From Geobacillus proteiniphilus (lineage in GTDB: Bacteria > Bacillota > Bacilli > Bacillales > Anoxybacillaceae), in the NCBI RefSeq assembly GCF_001908025.1, contig NZ_MQMG01000021.1, forward strand, positions 1 to 53,916: a stretch of 53,916 bases of DNA, in the 5' to 3' direction. Below are positions 43,820 through 53,106 of this stretch, piece after piece. Numbering within the stretch: the first letter of the stretch is position 1; every line of letters begins with the position of its first letter. The notes beneath the pieces are model-generated. The model was not told where the DNA came from. It ran no database searches and was given only the letters and a program-made list of their open reading frames with translations. Both the position numbers and the translations under genes were made by a program.

Positions 43820-44527
43820 TCATGCACCAATGTACGCCTTGCGGACATCGTCGTTGGCCAACAGTTCCTCCGCCGTCCCTGAGGCAACGATCGTTCCATT
43901 TTCAAACACATAGCCTCGATGGGCAATCGACAGCGCCGCATGAGCGTTTTGTTCCGCCAACAAAATCGTTGTTCCTCCCTCATTGATTTGCTTAATCGTC
44001 GCAAACATCTGCTCGACAATCAACGGAGCGAGTCCGATTGACGGCTCATCAAGCAGCAGCACGCTTGGGCGTGACATTAAGGCGCGGCCGATGGCGAGCA
44101 TTTGCTGCTGGCCGCCGCTTAACGACCCGGCTGGCGCGTTTTGCTTGTCGCGCAAAATCGGAAACAGTTCGTATACATGTTCGATCGAGCGGCGGATGCC
44201 TTCTTTGTCCTTCCGATGGACGTAAGCGCCCATCAGCAAGTTTTCGTATACACTCATGCGCGGAAACAGTTTGCGCCCTTCCGCGCATTGCACGACGCCG
44301 CGCCCGACGATACGGTCAGGCGGCAGCGAATCAATGCGCTCGCCATCGAGGCGGATTTCCCCCCGCACTGGTTTGTGCAGCCCGCTGATCGTGCGAAACA
44401 ATGTGCTTTTCCCGGCCCCGTTGGCGCCAAGCAAAACGGCGATCTCCCCTCGCTTGACGGAAAACGTCACATCGCGAATGGCCGTAAAACTCCCGTAGCG
44501 GACGGATACGTTCGCAACTTCAAGCAA
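43820..44527 (-). CDS. livF: Liv-type ABC transporter ATP-binding protein LivF
   Basis: A 235-residue ATPase: Walker [18 protein letters not shown] (about 34), signature [17 protein letters not shown] (about 134), Walker [14 protein letters not shown] (about 155), and switch [23 protein letters not shown], typical of LivF. It overlaps livG by 8 bp. Confidence 0.93.
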   Translation of the reverse strand: MLEVANVSVRYGSFTAIRDVTFSVKRGEIAVLLGANGAGKSTLFRTISGLHKPVRGEIRLDGERIDSLPPDRIVGRGVVQCAEGRKLFPRMSVYENLLMGAYVHRKDKEGIRRSIEHVYELFPILRDKQNAPAGSLSGGQQQMLAIGRALMSRPSVLLLDEPSIGLAPLIVEQMFATIKQINEGGTTILLAEQNAHAALSIAHRGYVFENGTIVASGTAEELLANDDVRKAYIGA

Positions 44528-45284
44528 TGGCGCTCCCTCCTAAATACGCTTGAATGACCGCCTCGTTGTTTCGCACTTCCTCGGGCGTTCCTTCAGCGAT
44601 TTTTTCCCCATAGTTTAACACCATAATGCGGTCGGCAATTTTCATGATCATCGACATTTTGTGCTCAATCAGGCAAACGGTCAGGCCGCCTTCTACCATT
44701 TTGACGATCAACTCCTCAAGCCCTTCCGTTTCATCCGGGTTGATGCCGGCTGCTGGTTCATCAAGCAGCACGAGCTCCGGATCGGTCGCCAAGGCAAGCG
44801 CGAACGCCACCCGCTTTTTCTGCTCCTGCGACAAGTTGGCCACCATCCGATCCGCCACATGGGTTAAACCGACAAAGTCGAGCACTTCCATCGCTTTTTC
44901 TTTGCATGCCTGTTCCTCGCGGCGGTGCCGTTTCGTGCGCAAAATGGCATCAAATAAGTTGGATGACGTGCGGAGACGATGGCCGATGATCACGTTGTCA
45001 ATGACCGTCGATTGTTCAAACAAATGGGTCGTTTGAAACGTGCGGGCGATGCCGAGCTTCGCCCGTTCGTTCGCCGGCAAGCGGGTAATATCGCGCCCTT
45101 TGAACGTAATCGTCCCTGACGTCGGCCGGTACAAGCCGCTGATTAAATTGAAAAACGTCGATTTTCCGGCGCCGTTTGGGCCGATGATGGCATTGATTTT
45201 CCCTTGTTCGACGGAAAAGGTGACATCGTTGACCGCCAGGAGCCCGCCAAACCGCTTCGTCAATCGTTCAACGTGCAAAAGCAT
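44520..45284 (-). CDS. livG: Liv-type ABC transporter ATP-binding protein LivG
   Basis: A 254-residue ATPase: Walker [24 protein letters not shown] (about 35), the LivG-specific [22 protein letters not shown] (about 68), signature [20 protein letters not shown] (about 148) and Walker [16 protein letters not shown]. In the signature the usual SGGQ is SQEQ, a mild variation. It sits 3 bp after livM and overlaps livF. Confidence 0.93.
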   Translation of the reverse strand: MLLHVERLTKRFGGLLAVNDVTFSVEQGKINAIIGPNGAGKSTFFNLISGLYRPTSGTITFKGRDITRLPANERAKLGIARTFQTTHLFEQSTVIDNVIIGHRLRTSSNLFDAILRTKRHRREEQACKEKAMEVLDFVGLTHVADRMVANLSQEQKKRVAFALALATDPELVLLDEPAAGINPDETEGLEELIVKMVEGGLTVCLIEHKMSMIMKIADRIMVLNYGEKIAEGTPEEVRNNEAVIQAYLGGSAIA

Positions 45285-45287
45285 AGT

Positions 45288-46325
45288 TTATCCCTCCTCT
45301 GCGTGCCGCTCGCCTCGTCCTTGGCTCGAAACGGCCAGTTCCGCAGCAGCTCGGTTCGCTTCCGGCTCGAGACGGCGCGCTTCCTTCCGCTTCGCTTGAT
45401 AGCGGATGAAGCCGCCGGCGATGCCATGCGGATAAAAAATGATGAGCAACGTCAAAATCGGGCCAAAAATAAGCATCCGATAGTCCTGCAAAAACTGCAG
45501 CTGTTGAGACAAAAACGTAACGAGCAACGTCCCGACGACCGGACCGGCGAGCGTGCCAATCCCACCGACAAGCAAATATGTCAAAAAGTCAAACATGACG
45601 CTTATATACGCGATATCTGGGCCGAGAAACCGGATGAACGATGCGTACAGCGCTCCGGCAAGCGATGTAAAAAAGACCGACAAGACAAATGAGGCGAGCT
45701 TGTTTTTCATCGTCGAGATGCCAAGCGTCAACGCGAGCTCCTCGCTGTTGCGAATGGCGATATACGTCCGCCCGGTCAGCGAGTAGACAAGCCGATACAT
45801 GACAAAGATGACGGCAAACAAGAAAAACAACACCAAATAATATTGGGCGACCGGCGTTTGAAACGAGAGCGGACCGATGTCAGCCGGCGCCGGAATGCCG
45901 ATGAAGCCGCGCACTCCGCCGGTTAAACTGTCCCATTTGTCAATGACCAAATAAATGATATAACCAACGCACAGCGTGTAAATGGCGAAAAAGTGCTCTT
46001 TCGTTCGCAGCGCGACAAGCCCGATGACGGCGCCAAGCAGCGTGGTGAACAAACAAGCAAGCACGAAAGCCAGCCAAAACGGCACGCCGACTTTCACCGT
46101 CAAAATGCCGAGCGCATACGCGCCCATCGCAAAAAACCCGGCGTGGGCAAGCGACAAATAACCGGTATAGCCAGCAAATAAATTCAATCCGTAAACAGCG
46201 ATCATCCAAATAAAGGAGATCGTCATTATGTGCAAGTAATAGCTGTTAGTGACAAGCAACGGAAAGGCAAGCGCCAGCGCCGCAAGGACGGCGATCCATA
46301 AGCGCCGGTTAGCGAATACCGCCAT
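45288..46325 (-). CDS. livM: Liv-type ABC transporter permease LivM
   Basis: A 345-residue permease of about nine helices. The motifs are MIAVYGLNLFAGYTGYLSLAHAGFFAMGAYALGI (about 40), RNSEELALTLGISTMKNKLASFVLSVFFTSLAGALYA (EAA-like loop, about 190-230) and FDFLTYLLVGGIGTLAGPVVGTLL (about 250). Its ATG overlaps the livH stop (TAATG), with AAGGAGGG upstream. The C-terminus has an unusual charged tail of about 40 residues (KRKEARRLEPEANRAAAEL). Confidence 0.93.
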   Translation of the reverse strand: MAVFANRRLWIAVLAALALAFPLLVTNSYYLHIMTISFIWMIAVYGLNLFAGYTGYLSLAHAGFFAMGAYALGILTVKVGVPFWLAFVLACLFTTLLGAVIGLVALRTKEHFFAIYTLCVGYIIYLVIDKWDSLTGGVRGFIGIPAPADIGPLSFQTPVAQYYLVLFFLFAVIFVMYRLVYSLTGRTYIAIRNSEELALTLGISTMKNKLASFVLSVFFTSLAGALYASFIRFLGPDIAYISVMFDFLTYLLVGGIGTLAGPVVGTLLVTFLSQQLQFLQDYRMLIFGPILTLLIIFYPHGIAGGFIRYQAKRKEARRLEPEANRAAAELAVSSQGRGERHAEEG

Positions 46326-47188
46326 TAATGTCCCTCCTTGGCAAACAGTCCGTTCGGTTTGACCGTTAAAATGATGACGAGGATGGCAAAAGCGATAATA
46401 TCTTTGTAGTCGTTCGACACATACGTCGCTCCTAAGCTTTCGCTGAATCCTAAAATATAGCCGCCGACAATGGCGCCCGGAATGCTTCCCATGCCGCCGA
46501 GAATGATGATGACAAACGCCTTCAAGATAACAAGATGGCCCATGCCGGGAAACACGAGGTTGATCGGCGAAGCGAGCGACGCGGCGAGCGCGGCCAAACT
46601 GCCGGAAAGAAGAAATGTCATCATGGCGACTTTATTCGTGTTGATGCCGACCAAATTCGCCCCTTCGCGGTTTTGCGCCATCGCGATGATGGAAGCGCCG
46701 ATGAACGTCTTTTTCAAGAAGAGGTAAAGCAAGATCATGATGATGACAGCGGATGCGATGATGAGGATGCGTTGAATAGTCAAGGTCAAGCCGAAAATGC
46801 TGACAACGTCGCCGTATGGGGTCGGCATCGTCTGATAGTCCGCCCCCCAGACGAACTGGGCGAATGCTTCCAAAAACAACAAAATGCCGATCGCCGCAAT
46901 TTTGTCATGGAGCGGCGGTGCGTCGCGAAGCGGATAAAACACAAGCCGTTCCATCAATACACCGAGCATCCCGACCGCGGCCATCGACACGACAACGGCC
47001 AACCCGTACGGCAGCCCGGCTTTCGTCATCGCAGTGAGCGTGACATAACCGCCCATCATATATAACGCGCCGTGGGCAAAGTTTGGAATGTGCAAAATGC
47101 CATAAACAAGCGTCAAACCTAACGCGACAAGGCTGTAAACGCTTCCAACTGTCAGCCCGTTTAACAGCTGCTGGATGAATAGCTCCAT
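46325..47188 (-). CDS. livH: Liv-type ABC transporter permease LivH
   Basis: A 287-residue permease of eight helices. MELFIQQLLNGLTVGSVYSLVALGLTLVYGILHIPNFAHGALYMMGGYV is a typical LivH beginning; REGANLVGINTNKVAMMTFLLSGSLAALAASLASPI (about 190) is the EAA loop; ILGGMGSIPGAIVGGYILGFSESLGA is the end motif. Start ATG 47188 follows AGGGGGATCGGG; the longer frame overlaps the regulator. It begins the transporter part, 95 bp after the tetR gene. Confidence 0.93.
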   Translation of the reverse strand: MELFIQQLLNGLTVGSVYSLVALGLTLVYGILHIPNFAHGALYMMGGYVTLTAMTKAGLPYGLAVVVSMAAVGMLGVLMERLVFYPLRDAPPLHDKIAAIGILLFLEAFAQFVWGADYQTMPTPYGDVVSIFGLTLTIQRILIIASAVIIMILLYLFLKKTFIGASIIAMAQNREGANLVGINTNKVAMMTFLLSGSLAALAASLASPINLVFPGMGHLVILKAFVIIILGGMGSIPGAIVGGYILGFSESLGATYVSNDYKDIIAFAILVIILTVKPNGLFAKEGH

Positions 47189-47283
47189 CCCGATCCCCCT
47201 TTTTGTTTGCCGTTTGGCCAGACCATCAAAGCGGCGCGCCGATCTTTCATTCGGTCTGGACGCCCGGATTGCCTGGCTCCGCC

Positions 47284-47898
47284 TCATTTCGACCGCTTTT
47301 CTCCAGCTCTTGGCGCCTTTATGCCGTGCAAAATGAAATCAACGAAAATGTCCGTCAGTTCTTCTTCAGAGATGTCTCCGTCAGGCCGGAACCAATAATA
47401 GCTCCAGTTGGTGATGCCAAGCAGGCCAAACGTGATCATTTCTGCATGAAGCGATGGCTTGAATTCCCCGCGGGCGATCCCTTCTCGAACCAGCTGTTCA
47501 TACCGCTTGCGAAACAACCGCCGCTTGGCGCGGATTTCCGCCAAATGGTCATCAGCCAAATGCCGCATTTCGCGGAAGAAAATGCGGGCGCTTTTCTTCC
47601 GTGTGCGGATATTGCAGATGACCATATGGACGATGGCCCGCAATTTCTCCGTGCAGCTTTTCTCGGGATCTTGGACAATGCAGGCTTGCTGCCGAAGCAA
47701 ATCGTCCAGATAGGAAACGCAAATGTCACATAGCAACTCCTCTTTGCTTTTGTAATAGTAGTAAAAAGCCCCTTTCGTTGCCCCGATCGCTTCGACGATT
47801 TCCTGCACCGACGTTTCTTTGAATCCTTTGCGTTCGAACAACTCTATGGAAACTTCCCTTAATTTTTCTTTCATCCTCCACGGTCTCCAATGCGTCAT
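47284..47898 (-). CDS. TetR-family regulator, probable repressor of the acyl-CoA operons
   Basis: A 204-residue regulator. The N-terminal helix-turn-helix is [42 protein letters not shown] (about 14-55), the conserved TetR pattern. The C-terminal ligand domain resembles fatty-acid- or acyl-CoA-responsive regulators (for example a FadR/PaaR-like layout), containing [25 protein letters not shown]. The ATG at 47898 overlaps the thiolase stop (ATGA); a second start at 47874 (MKEKLREV) with GTGGAGG is also possible. The perfect palindrome at 52047 is the natural target; acyl-CoA would release it. Ligand and target assignments are inference. Confidence 0.87.
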   Translation of the reverse strand: MTHWRPWRMKEKLREVSIELFERKGFKETSVQEIVEAIGATKGAFYYYYKSKEELLCDICVSYLDDLLRQQACIVQDPEKSCTEKLRAIVHMVICNIRTRKKSARIFFREMRHLADDHLAEIRAKRRLFRKRYEQLVREGIARGEFKPSLHAEMITFGLLGITNWSYYWFRPDGDISEEELTDIFVDFILHGIKAPRAGEKRSK

Positions 47899-49064
47899 TC
47901 TCTTTCAATGATGGTCGCAATGCCTTGACCGCCGCCGATGCACGCGGTAATGAGCGCGTATTTCCCGCCGCGGCGCTTCAGTTCATACACCGCTTTTGTG
48001 ATCAAAATCGCCCCCGTCGCGCCGAGCGGATGGCCATGGGCGATGGCGCCGCCGTTGACGTTCACTTTTTCGGGATCCATCTCAAGCTCACGGTCACAGG
48101 CGATCACTTGCGCGGCAAACGCTTCATTGATTTCAATGATGTCCATATCATCAAGCGTCAGCCCCGCCTTTTCAAGCACTTTTCTTGTCGCCGGCACCGG
48201 GCCGATGCCCATGATGTTCGGATCAACTCCGGCGACCGCATGGGCGCGGATGACGGCAAGCGGCTTTAAGCCAAGCTCCTCTGCTTTTTCCCGCGACATG
48301 ATGACGAGCGCCGACGCCCCGTCGTTCAATCCGGAACTGTTCCCGGCCGTCACCGTTCCGCCTTCCAAAAACGCCGGCGGCAGTTTTGCGAGCGCTTCCA
48401 TGGTTGTGTTTGGCCGCGGATGTTCGTCCGTATCGAAGATGAACGGCTCCCCTTTTTTCACCGGCACGGCAATAGGCACGATTTGCTCGTCAAATCGCCC
48501 TTCCTGCATGGCGCGCGCCATGCGCTGCTGGCTGCGCAAGGCGAATGCGTCTTGTTCTTCACGGCTGATGCCGTATTGTTTCGCTAAGTTTTCCGCCGTA
48601 ATCCCCATCGGCGGATCGCCGATTTCTTTCGGAGATAGCTGCGACTTTCGAAAGCTCGGCGGCGTCGAGCTGTACGGTTTTTCCGGGCGGTCCATCAAAT
48701 ACGGCGCGCGGCTCATGCTTTCCACGCCGCCGGCAATATACACATCTCCGTCACCGGCCCAAATGGCTTGCGCCGCTAAATTGACGGCGTTAATGCCCGA
48801 ACCGCACTGCCGATCGACCGTCACCCCCGTCAGCTCAAGCGACAATCCGGTTTGCAGCGCGGTCAGCCGGGCGATATTGCCGCCGCCGCTTAGGACGTTG
48901 CCCATAATGACATCATCGACATGCTCCGGACCAATATTCGCCCGCCGCATCGCTTCTTTGATCACTTCCGCGCCGTAAATATGCGCCGGCAACGTCGCTA
49001 AAGCGCCACCTTGGCGGGCGATGGCCGTTCGTACGGCCGACACAATGACGGCATCCCGTCTCAT
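47895..49064 (-). CDS. Acetyl-CoA acetyltransferase (thiolase)
   Basis: A 389-residue thiolase. The acylated Cys is in [20 protein letters not shown] (about 87), [12 protein letters not shown] (about 330) carries the Asn, [18 protein letters not shown] (about 352) the His, and [11 protein letters not shown] (about 380) the second Cys. It splits 3-ketoacyl-CoA into acetyl-CoA and a shortened acyl-CoA. GAGGAGGAG precedes the ATG. It is the fifth gene of the operon. Confidence 0.94.
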   Translation of the reverse strand: MRRDAVIVSAVRTAIARQGGALATLPAHIYGAEVIKEAMRRANIGPEHVDDVIMGNVLSGGGNIARLTALQTGLSLELTGVTVDRQCGSGINAVNLAAQAIWAGDGDVYIAGGVESMSRAPYLMDRPEKPYSSTPPSFRKSQLSPKEIGDPPMGITAENLAKQYGISREEQDAFALRSQQRMARAMQEGRFDEQIVPIAVPVKKGEPFIFDTDEHPRPNTTMEALAKLPPAFLEGGTVTAGNSSGLNDGASALVIMSREKAEELGLKPLAVIRAHAVAGVDPNIMGIGPVPATRKVLEKAGLTLDDMDIIEINEAFAAQVIACDRELEMDPEKVNVNGGAIAHGHPLGATGAILITKAVYELKRRGGKYALITACIGGGQGIATIIERE

Positions 49065-49144
49065 CCTGACTCCTCCTCATCCCCTTTGTAGTACGAAACC
49101 CGGCAACTGGGCGTTCTCGATGTTACCGGGCTCGCTGCCTTGCT

Positions 49145-49549
49145 TCACTCATACAGAGAAAACACGGCTTCGCCCTTAATGACTTCTTTTCCATGCTGGT
49201 TGACGGCGGCGACGGCAAAGCGGATCGCTTTCTCGTCTTTTTCCTTCACCATTGCTTTTAAGGTGATGACATCGTTTAAAAACACCATCGACTGGAAGCG
49301 GACGAAATAGTCTTGGACAAACCCTTCTTCGTAGTACGGCGTAAACAGCTTCGCGAGGTTGCCCATCGTCCACATGCCGTGGGCGATAATGCCCGGCAGG
49401 CCGGCTTTTTTCGCCTCTTCATCGATCGTATGAATCGGGTTGTAGTCGCCTGATGCGCCGGCGTATTTGATTAAATCGAGCCGGGACACCGGTGCGAGCG
49501 TTACTTCGGGAAGCGACTCTCCGACTTGCCATTTGCGGATGCTCGTCAT
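49145..49549 (-). CDS. MaoC-family hydratase (R-specific type)
   Basis: A 134-residue hot-dog-fold hydratase. The catalytic motif appears as KYAGASGDYNPIHTIDEEAKKAGLPGIIAHGMWTMG (about 29-64), with Asp and His as in R-specific enoyl-CoA hydratases. It overlaps the following MaoC-type gene by 4 bp (ATGA), and the two probably form a heterodimer, as do similar pairs in steroid and beta-keto acid catabolism. Confidence 0.9.
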   Translation of the reverse strand: MTSIRKWQVGESLPEVTLAPVSRLDLIKYAGASGDYNPIHTIDEEAKKAGLPGIIAHGMWTMGNLAKLFTPYYEEGFVQDYFVRFQSMVFLNDVITLKAMVKEKDEKAIRFAVAAVNQHGKEVIKGEAVFSLYE

Positions 49550-49995
49550 ACGCTCATCGCCTTTCTAACCGCCTCGTTAATGATAATCGTCGAGGTGGAA
49601 GTGAATAGAAGACGTCCATCAGCGTCCTCGCCGTTGTTCGCGATCACTAAAAAGCCAAGCAAACCCATGCTGCTTTGTTTTTCGTAATAATCTTTCACTT
49701 CGGCATAGCAATACAGCTCTTCACCGACAAACAACGGGCGCTCATAATGGAAGTGCTGTTCGCCATGGATGAGCCCTTTGGACGGCAATTTCAGCCCTTC
49801 AATGACGCCGTAGTCAAACACGCGCGGAAACGTCGGCGGCGCAATGTTGCGCCCGTAGCGCGACCGTTTTCCCGTCTCTTCGTCCCAATAAATCGGGCTC
49901 AGATCGCCGATCGCTTCAGCGAATTTTTTCACCGCTCCGCGCTCAACGACGTTTTTCACTTTCGCTGACCGTTTCCCGATGTCATTTTGGTACAT
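49546..49995 (-). CDS. MaoC-like N-terminal (FAS1/HTD2-type) dehydratase subunit
   Basis: A 149-residue hot-dog-fold protein starting MYQNDIGKRSAKVKNVVERGAVKKFAEAIGDLSPIYWDEETG, like the N-terminal half of MaoC-type dehydratases. It has PPTFPRVFDYGVI and LIHGEQHFHYERPLFVGEELYC (about 75-97). The catalytic His-Asp pair of the second half is not evident, so this is probably the substrate-binding partner of the next gene. SD AAGGAGGACGGGG precedes the ATG. Confidence 0.9.
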   Translation of the reverse strand: MYQNDIGKRSAKVKNVVERGAVKKFAEAIGDLSPIYWDEETGKRSRYGRNIAPPTFPRVFDYGVIEGLKLPSKGLIHGEQHFHYERPLFVGEELYCYAEVKDYYEKQSSMGLLGFLVIANNGEDADGRLLFTSTSTIIINEAVRKAMSV

Positions 49996-50013
49996 GCCCC
50001 GTCCTCCTTGTTT

Positions 50014-50778
50014 TCAGCATTTCGGACCGCCGGCGACATACAGCACTTGGCCGTTGACAAACGACGACCGCTCATCGGCGAAAAAGGCAACCGCATGAGC
50101 AATGTCTTCCGGACGGCCGCTGCGCCCGACCGGGATGTTGGCGACGCTCGCTTGGATGAGCTGCTCAAACGAAATGCCAAGCCGCTCCGCTGTCGCTTTC
50201 GTCATGTCGGTTTCAATAAATCCAGGGGCGACGGCATTCGTCGTGATGCCAAACTTGCCAAGCTCAATCGCCAGCGTTTTCGTAAATCCTTGGATGCCGG
50301 CTTTCGCCGCCGAGTAGTTCGCCTGGCCGCGGTTGCCGAGCGCCGAGGTCGACGAAATGTTGATGATGCGGCCGTACCCTCTTTCCACCATATATTTTTG
50401 CGCGGCGCGGGCGCAGTAAAATGCGCCTTTCAAATGGACGTCCATCACCGTTTGCCAGTCGTCATCAGTCATTTTAAACAGCAAATTGTCGCGGATGACG
50501 CCGGCGTTGTTGACGAGAATATCGAGCGAACCGAACCGTTCGACCACTTCTTGGATCGTCGCTTCTACTTGTTCGCGGTCGGTGACGCTCGCGACTTTGG
50601 CGTAAACGTCATACCCTTTTTCCCGCAGCTCGGCAGCCGTCGCTTCAAGGGCTTCCGCGTTTAAATCAATGAACGCCACTTTCGCCCCTTCTTCGGCAAA
50701 ACGGGTGACAATCGCTTTGCCGATGCCGCGGCTCCCCCCGGTCACAAACGCTACTCTTCCTGCAAACCGTTGACTCAT
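50014..50778 (-). CDS. FabG-like 3-oxoacyl reductase (SDR)
   Basis: A 254-residue SDR. Gly motif FVTGGSRGIGKAIVTRF (about 12), Asp in FIDLNAEALEATAAEL (favouring NAD), NNAGVIRDNLLFKM (about 89), the catalytic Ser in INISSTSALGNRGQ (about 142), Tyr-Lys as YSAAKAGIQGFTKTLAIELG (about 154), and IETDMT. ATG 50778 follows GGGAGGAG; the longer frame is unlikely. It probably oxidises 3-hydroxyacyl-CoA in this operon. Confidence 0.92.
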   Translation of the reverse strand: MSQRFAGRVAFVTGGSRGIGKAIVTRFAEEGAKVAFIDLNAEALEATAAELREKGYDVYAKVASVTDREQVEATIQEVVERFGSLDILVNNAGVIRDNLLFKMTDDDWQTVMDVHLKGAFYCARAAQKYMVERGYGRIINISSTSALGNRGQANYSAAKAGIQGFTKTLAIELGKFGITTNAVAPGFIETDMTKATAERLGISFEQLIQASVANIPVGRSGRPEDIAHAVAFFADERSSFVNGQVLYVAGGPKC

Positions 50779-50814
50779 CGGTTTTCTCCTCCCTTTCGGT
50801 AACGCTTTCATTTT

Positions 50815-51993
50815 TTAGAGAAACTGTCCAAGTTTGACATGCCCCTTAATTAAGTTGCGGGCGATAATGAGGCGCTGAATTTCATCCGTGCCGTCGTAAA
50901 TGCGCCACAATCTCGCTTCACGATACCAGCGCTCGATCGGCATTTCTTTCGTGTAGCCCATGCCGCCGTGGATTTGCATGACGCGGTCGACGACGCGGTT
51001 GCCCATGTTCGCGCCAAACAGTTTCGCCATCGAGGCTAAATGGCGGTTGTCCTCCCCTTGGTCAAGCGTAAACGCCGCGTTTAACACAAGCCATTTCGCC
51101 GCTTCGATTTCTACCGCCGAATCGGCAATCATCCATTGGATCGCCTGCCGCTCCGCGATCGGTTTGCCGAATGTGACGCGCTCCTTCGCATAGTCGATGG
51201 CCATTTGCAACAGCCGCTCGGCCGCTCCGACCGCACGGGCGCCGACGACCCAGCGGGCGTAGCCGATCCACTCAAGTCCAAGCTTATAGCCGTGATGCAG
51301 CTCGCCTAAAATGTTTTCTTCCGGCACGCGCACGTTTTCGAAAATTAAGCTGGCTGGAGTGGAAGGTCCCATCGTATGTATCGGTTCCGAACGCCAGCCC
51401 ATCTCGCGGTCGACGATAAAGCACGTCACCCCTTCGCGCCCGTTCGAGGCTTGGTGACGCTCTTTGTCGGTGATGGCGATCACCATGACAAAATCGGCGT
51501 CGTTGCCGCCGGTAATGAATGTCTTCTCCCCGTTTAACACCCACTCGTCGCCGTCTTTCACCGCCGTCATTTTAATGTTGCGCGTATCTGATCCTGCTCC
51601 CGGCTCGGTCATGGCAAAGCACGATTTTTTCTCGCCGTTGATCGTCGGGATCAAATATTTTTTCTTTTGCTCTTCATTCGCGTAATACAAAATGTTGTCC
51701 GCCGATCCGCCAAACTGGAACGGAACAAGCGTTTTCGACACTTCCATCAACACAATCGCCTGCATGACATGGCCCAAATTCGCGCCGCCGTATTCCTCCG
51801 GCGTGTTGATCCCCCAAAACCCCGCTTCCTTCGCTTTGAGCTGCAGCTCTTTTAATTTTTCGGGCGGGAGCCCAGGCTTCCCTTCGCGCTCATTGCGCAA
51901 TACTTCATTTTCGAGCGGCATCAATTCTTTTTCGACAAACTTGCGGATCGCTTTTTGCACCATGCGCTGCTCGTCCGTTAAGCGCAAATACAT
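50815..51993 (-). CDS. Acyl-CoA dehydrogenase
   Basis: A 392-residue flavoprotein that oxidises acyl-CoA to 2-enoyl-CoA, passing electrons to ETF. The N-terminal helical domain has KEAGFWGINTPEEYGGANLG; the beta domain CFAMTEPGAGSDTRNIKMTAVKDGDEWVLNGEKTFITGG (about 128-168) is the FAD site; MQIHGGMGYTKEMPIERWYREARLWRIYDGTDEIQRLIIARNLI (about 335-380) is the C-terminal signature. The catalytic base is probably the Glu in YDGTDEIQ-like or the internal Glu, as in the short-to-long chain subgroup; I cannot fix chain length. GGGAGGGG precedes the ATG. It is the first gene of the operon. Confidence 0.94.
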   Translation of the reverse strand: MYLRLTDEQRMVQKAIRKFVEKELMPLENEVLRNEREGKPGLPPEKLKELQLKAKEAGFWGINTPEEYGGANLGHVMQAIVLMEVSKTLVPFQFGGSADNILYYANEEQKKKYLIPTINGEKKSCFAMTEPGAGSDTRNIKMTAVKDGDEWVLNGEKTFITGGNDADFVMVIAITDKERHQASNGREGVTCFIVDREMGWRSEPIHTMGPSTPASLIFENVRVPEENILGELHHGYKLGLEWIGYARWVVGARAVGAAERLLQMAIDYAKERVTFGKPIAERQAIQWMIADSAVEIEAAKWLVLNAAFTLDQGEDNRHLASMAKLFGANMGNRVVDRVMQIHGGMGYTKEMPIERWYREARLWRIYDGTDEIQRLIIARNLIKGHVKLGQFL

Positions 51994-52046
51994 GATGGTC
52001 CCCTCCCTTTTCCGTTACGCCTTTATGCTCGACTCCACTCATCAAA

Positions 52047-52102
52047 ATACCAACCGGTTGGTATGTTATCTTTATTATATTCGAATGTTCTGAAAAGTAC
52101 AA
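52047..52102 (-). promoter_or_regulatory. Promoter with perfect TetR-type operator for the acyl-CoA/liv operon
   Basis: On the minus strand, -35 TTGTAC (52097-52102) and -10 TATAAT (52074-52079) are 17 bp apart. The 18-bp perfect palindrome ATACCAACCGGTTGGTAT (52047-52064) lies 9 bases beyond the -10, over the start point, the right place for a repressor. Confidence 0.8.
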
Positions 52103-52172
52103 TACCTTTTTTGATTTTCGTCCAACGGGAAAACGCCATATGCGTTCTCCCGTTGGCATGGAATCTATCGAT

Positions 52173-52916
52173 CTATTCCGCCTGTATTTGCTTGCGCACG
52201 CTAGCGACCGTTTTCCCGATTCCGCCATAAATGACAAGGTCAAACATCCCGTCCATTCTTGTCGCTGTTTTGTTGATCAATACTTTCCTTGTTGCCGGCG
52301 ATTCGGCGGCGACATAAAACGGGATTTGATTCACGGGCGCCACTTCCAAACTTGTTCCCATCGCCAGAAGCAAGTCGCTGGCGGCCGCCGCAGCAAACGC
52401 TTCTTCCATGCGCGGCACGAGCCCGCCAAACAAAACGACATCCGGTTTGACAATCGTCTGGCACTTTTCACAGCGCGGCACCTCGTGACGGTTGATAAAC
52501 GACAGATCATACTTGTTGCCGCATGACGGGCATGTCGCCGTCTGCAGCGTGCCGTGCAGCTCAATGACATTCGTGCTTCCTGCTTTCGTATGCAGCCCGT
52601 CAATATTTTGCGTCAAAATCGTCACCGTCTTGCCCATCTCCTCAAGCCAGCGGAGAAACCGATGCCCGTCATTCGGGGCAAAGCCGCCCATCATTTTTAA
52701 TGAAAACATCCGCTTGAATCGACGCCAAAAATCAACCGGATCTTTTTTGTAATAATACTCTGACAAATAATATTCGACATTGTCCTCTTGGGCGTAAAGG
52801 CCGTTTTCGCTGCGAAAATCAGGAATGCCGGATTCCGTGCTCATCCCCGCCCCGGTCAGGACGGCGATCGTATTCGCCTCTTTGATCCATTGCGCCAGTT
52901 GCCGGATTTGGTCCAT
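52173..52916 (-). CDS. cobB: NAD-dependent protein deacylase (sirtuin)
   Basis: A 247-residue sirtuin. The Rossmann part has LTGAGMSTESGIPDFRSENGLY (about 17), TQNIDGLHTKAGSTNVIELHGTL (about 102-124, with the catalytic His) and GTSLEVAPVNQ; the zinc site is CPSCGNKYDL and CEKCQTIVKPDVVLFGG (about 130-165). It removes acetyl groups from Lys of target proteins such as acetyl-CoA synthetase, and so has a link to acetyl-CoA metabolism. ATG 52916 follows AAAGGAGAG; the length equals B. subtilis SrtN. It runs separately from the acyl-CoA operon. Confidence 0.95.
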   Translation of the reverse strand: MDQIRQLAQWIKEANTIAVLTGAGMSTESGIPDFRSENGLYAQEDNVEYYLSEYYYKKDPVDFWRRFKRMFSLKMMGGFAPNDGHRFLRWLEEMGKTVTILTQNIDGLHTKAGSTNVIELHGTLQTATCPSCGNKYDLSFINRHEVPRCEKCQTIVKPDVVLFGGLVPRMEEAFAAAAASDLLLAMGTSLEVAPVNQIPFYVAAESPATRKVLINKTATRMDGMFDLVIYGGIGKTVASVRKQIQAE

Positions 52917-53074
52917 CCTCGTTCTCTCCTTTCCTACGAACCTCTTGGTTTTGCCAGTCTCGCCTTCGGTTCTTTTCGAGGCCATAACGTATAGCTGAAA
53001 CTCCAGACAAAATCAATCACTAAAACCAATGTCCAACGGGCTGGCATAGTTTTCTCACAAATGGAATCGCCTGC
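52917..53074. other. Intergenic region before the sirtuin gene
   Basis: A minus-strand frame from 53047 (MPARWTLVLVIDFVWSFSYTLW, 37 residues with one hydrophobic segment) is too weak to call. No other feature is seen. Confidence 0.3.
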
Positions 53075-53106
53075 AAGAAAAACCCCTCTTCCGAACGAAG
53101 AGAGGC
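53075..53106 (-). terminator. Terminator of the nitroreductase gene
   Basis: Stem CCTCTCTTC / GAAGAGG (53084-53105) followed by GGTTTTTC on the minus strand. It begins at the stop codon itself. Confidence 0.75.

Noticed and set aside
52934-53047. 37-residue frame upstream of the sirtuin gene
   Set aside because: It has no ribosome binding site and only one hydrophobic stretch; it is left in the intergenic note.
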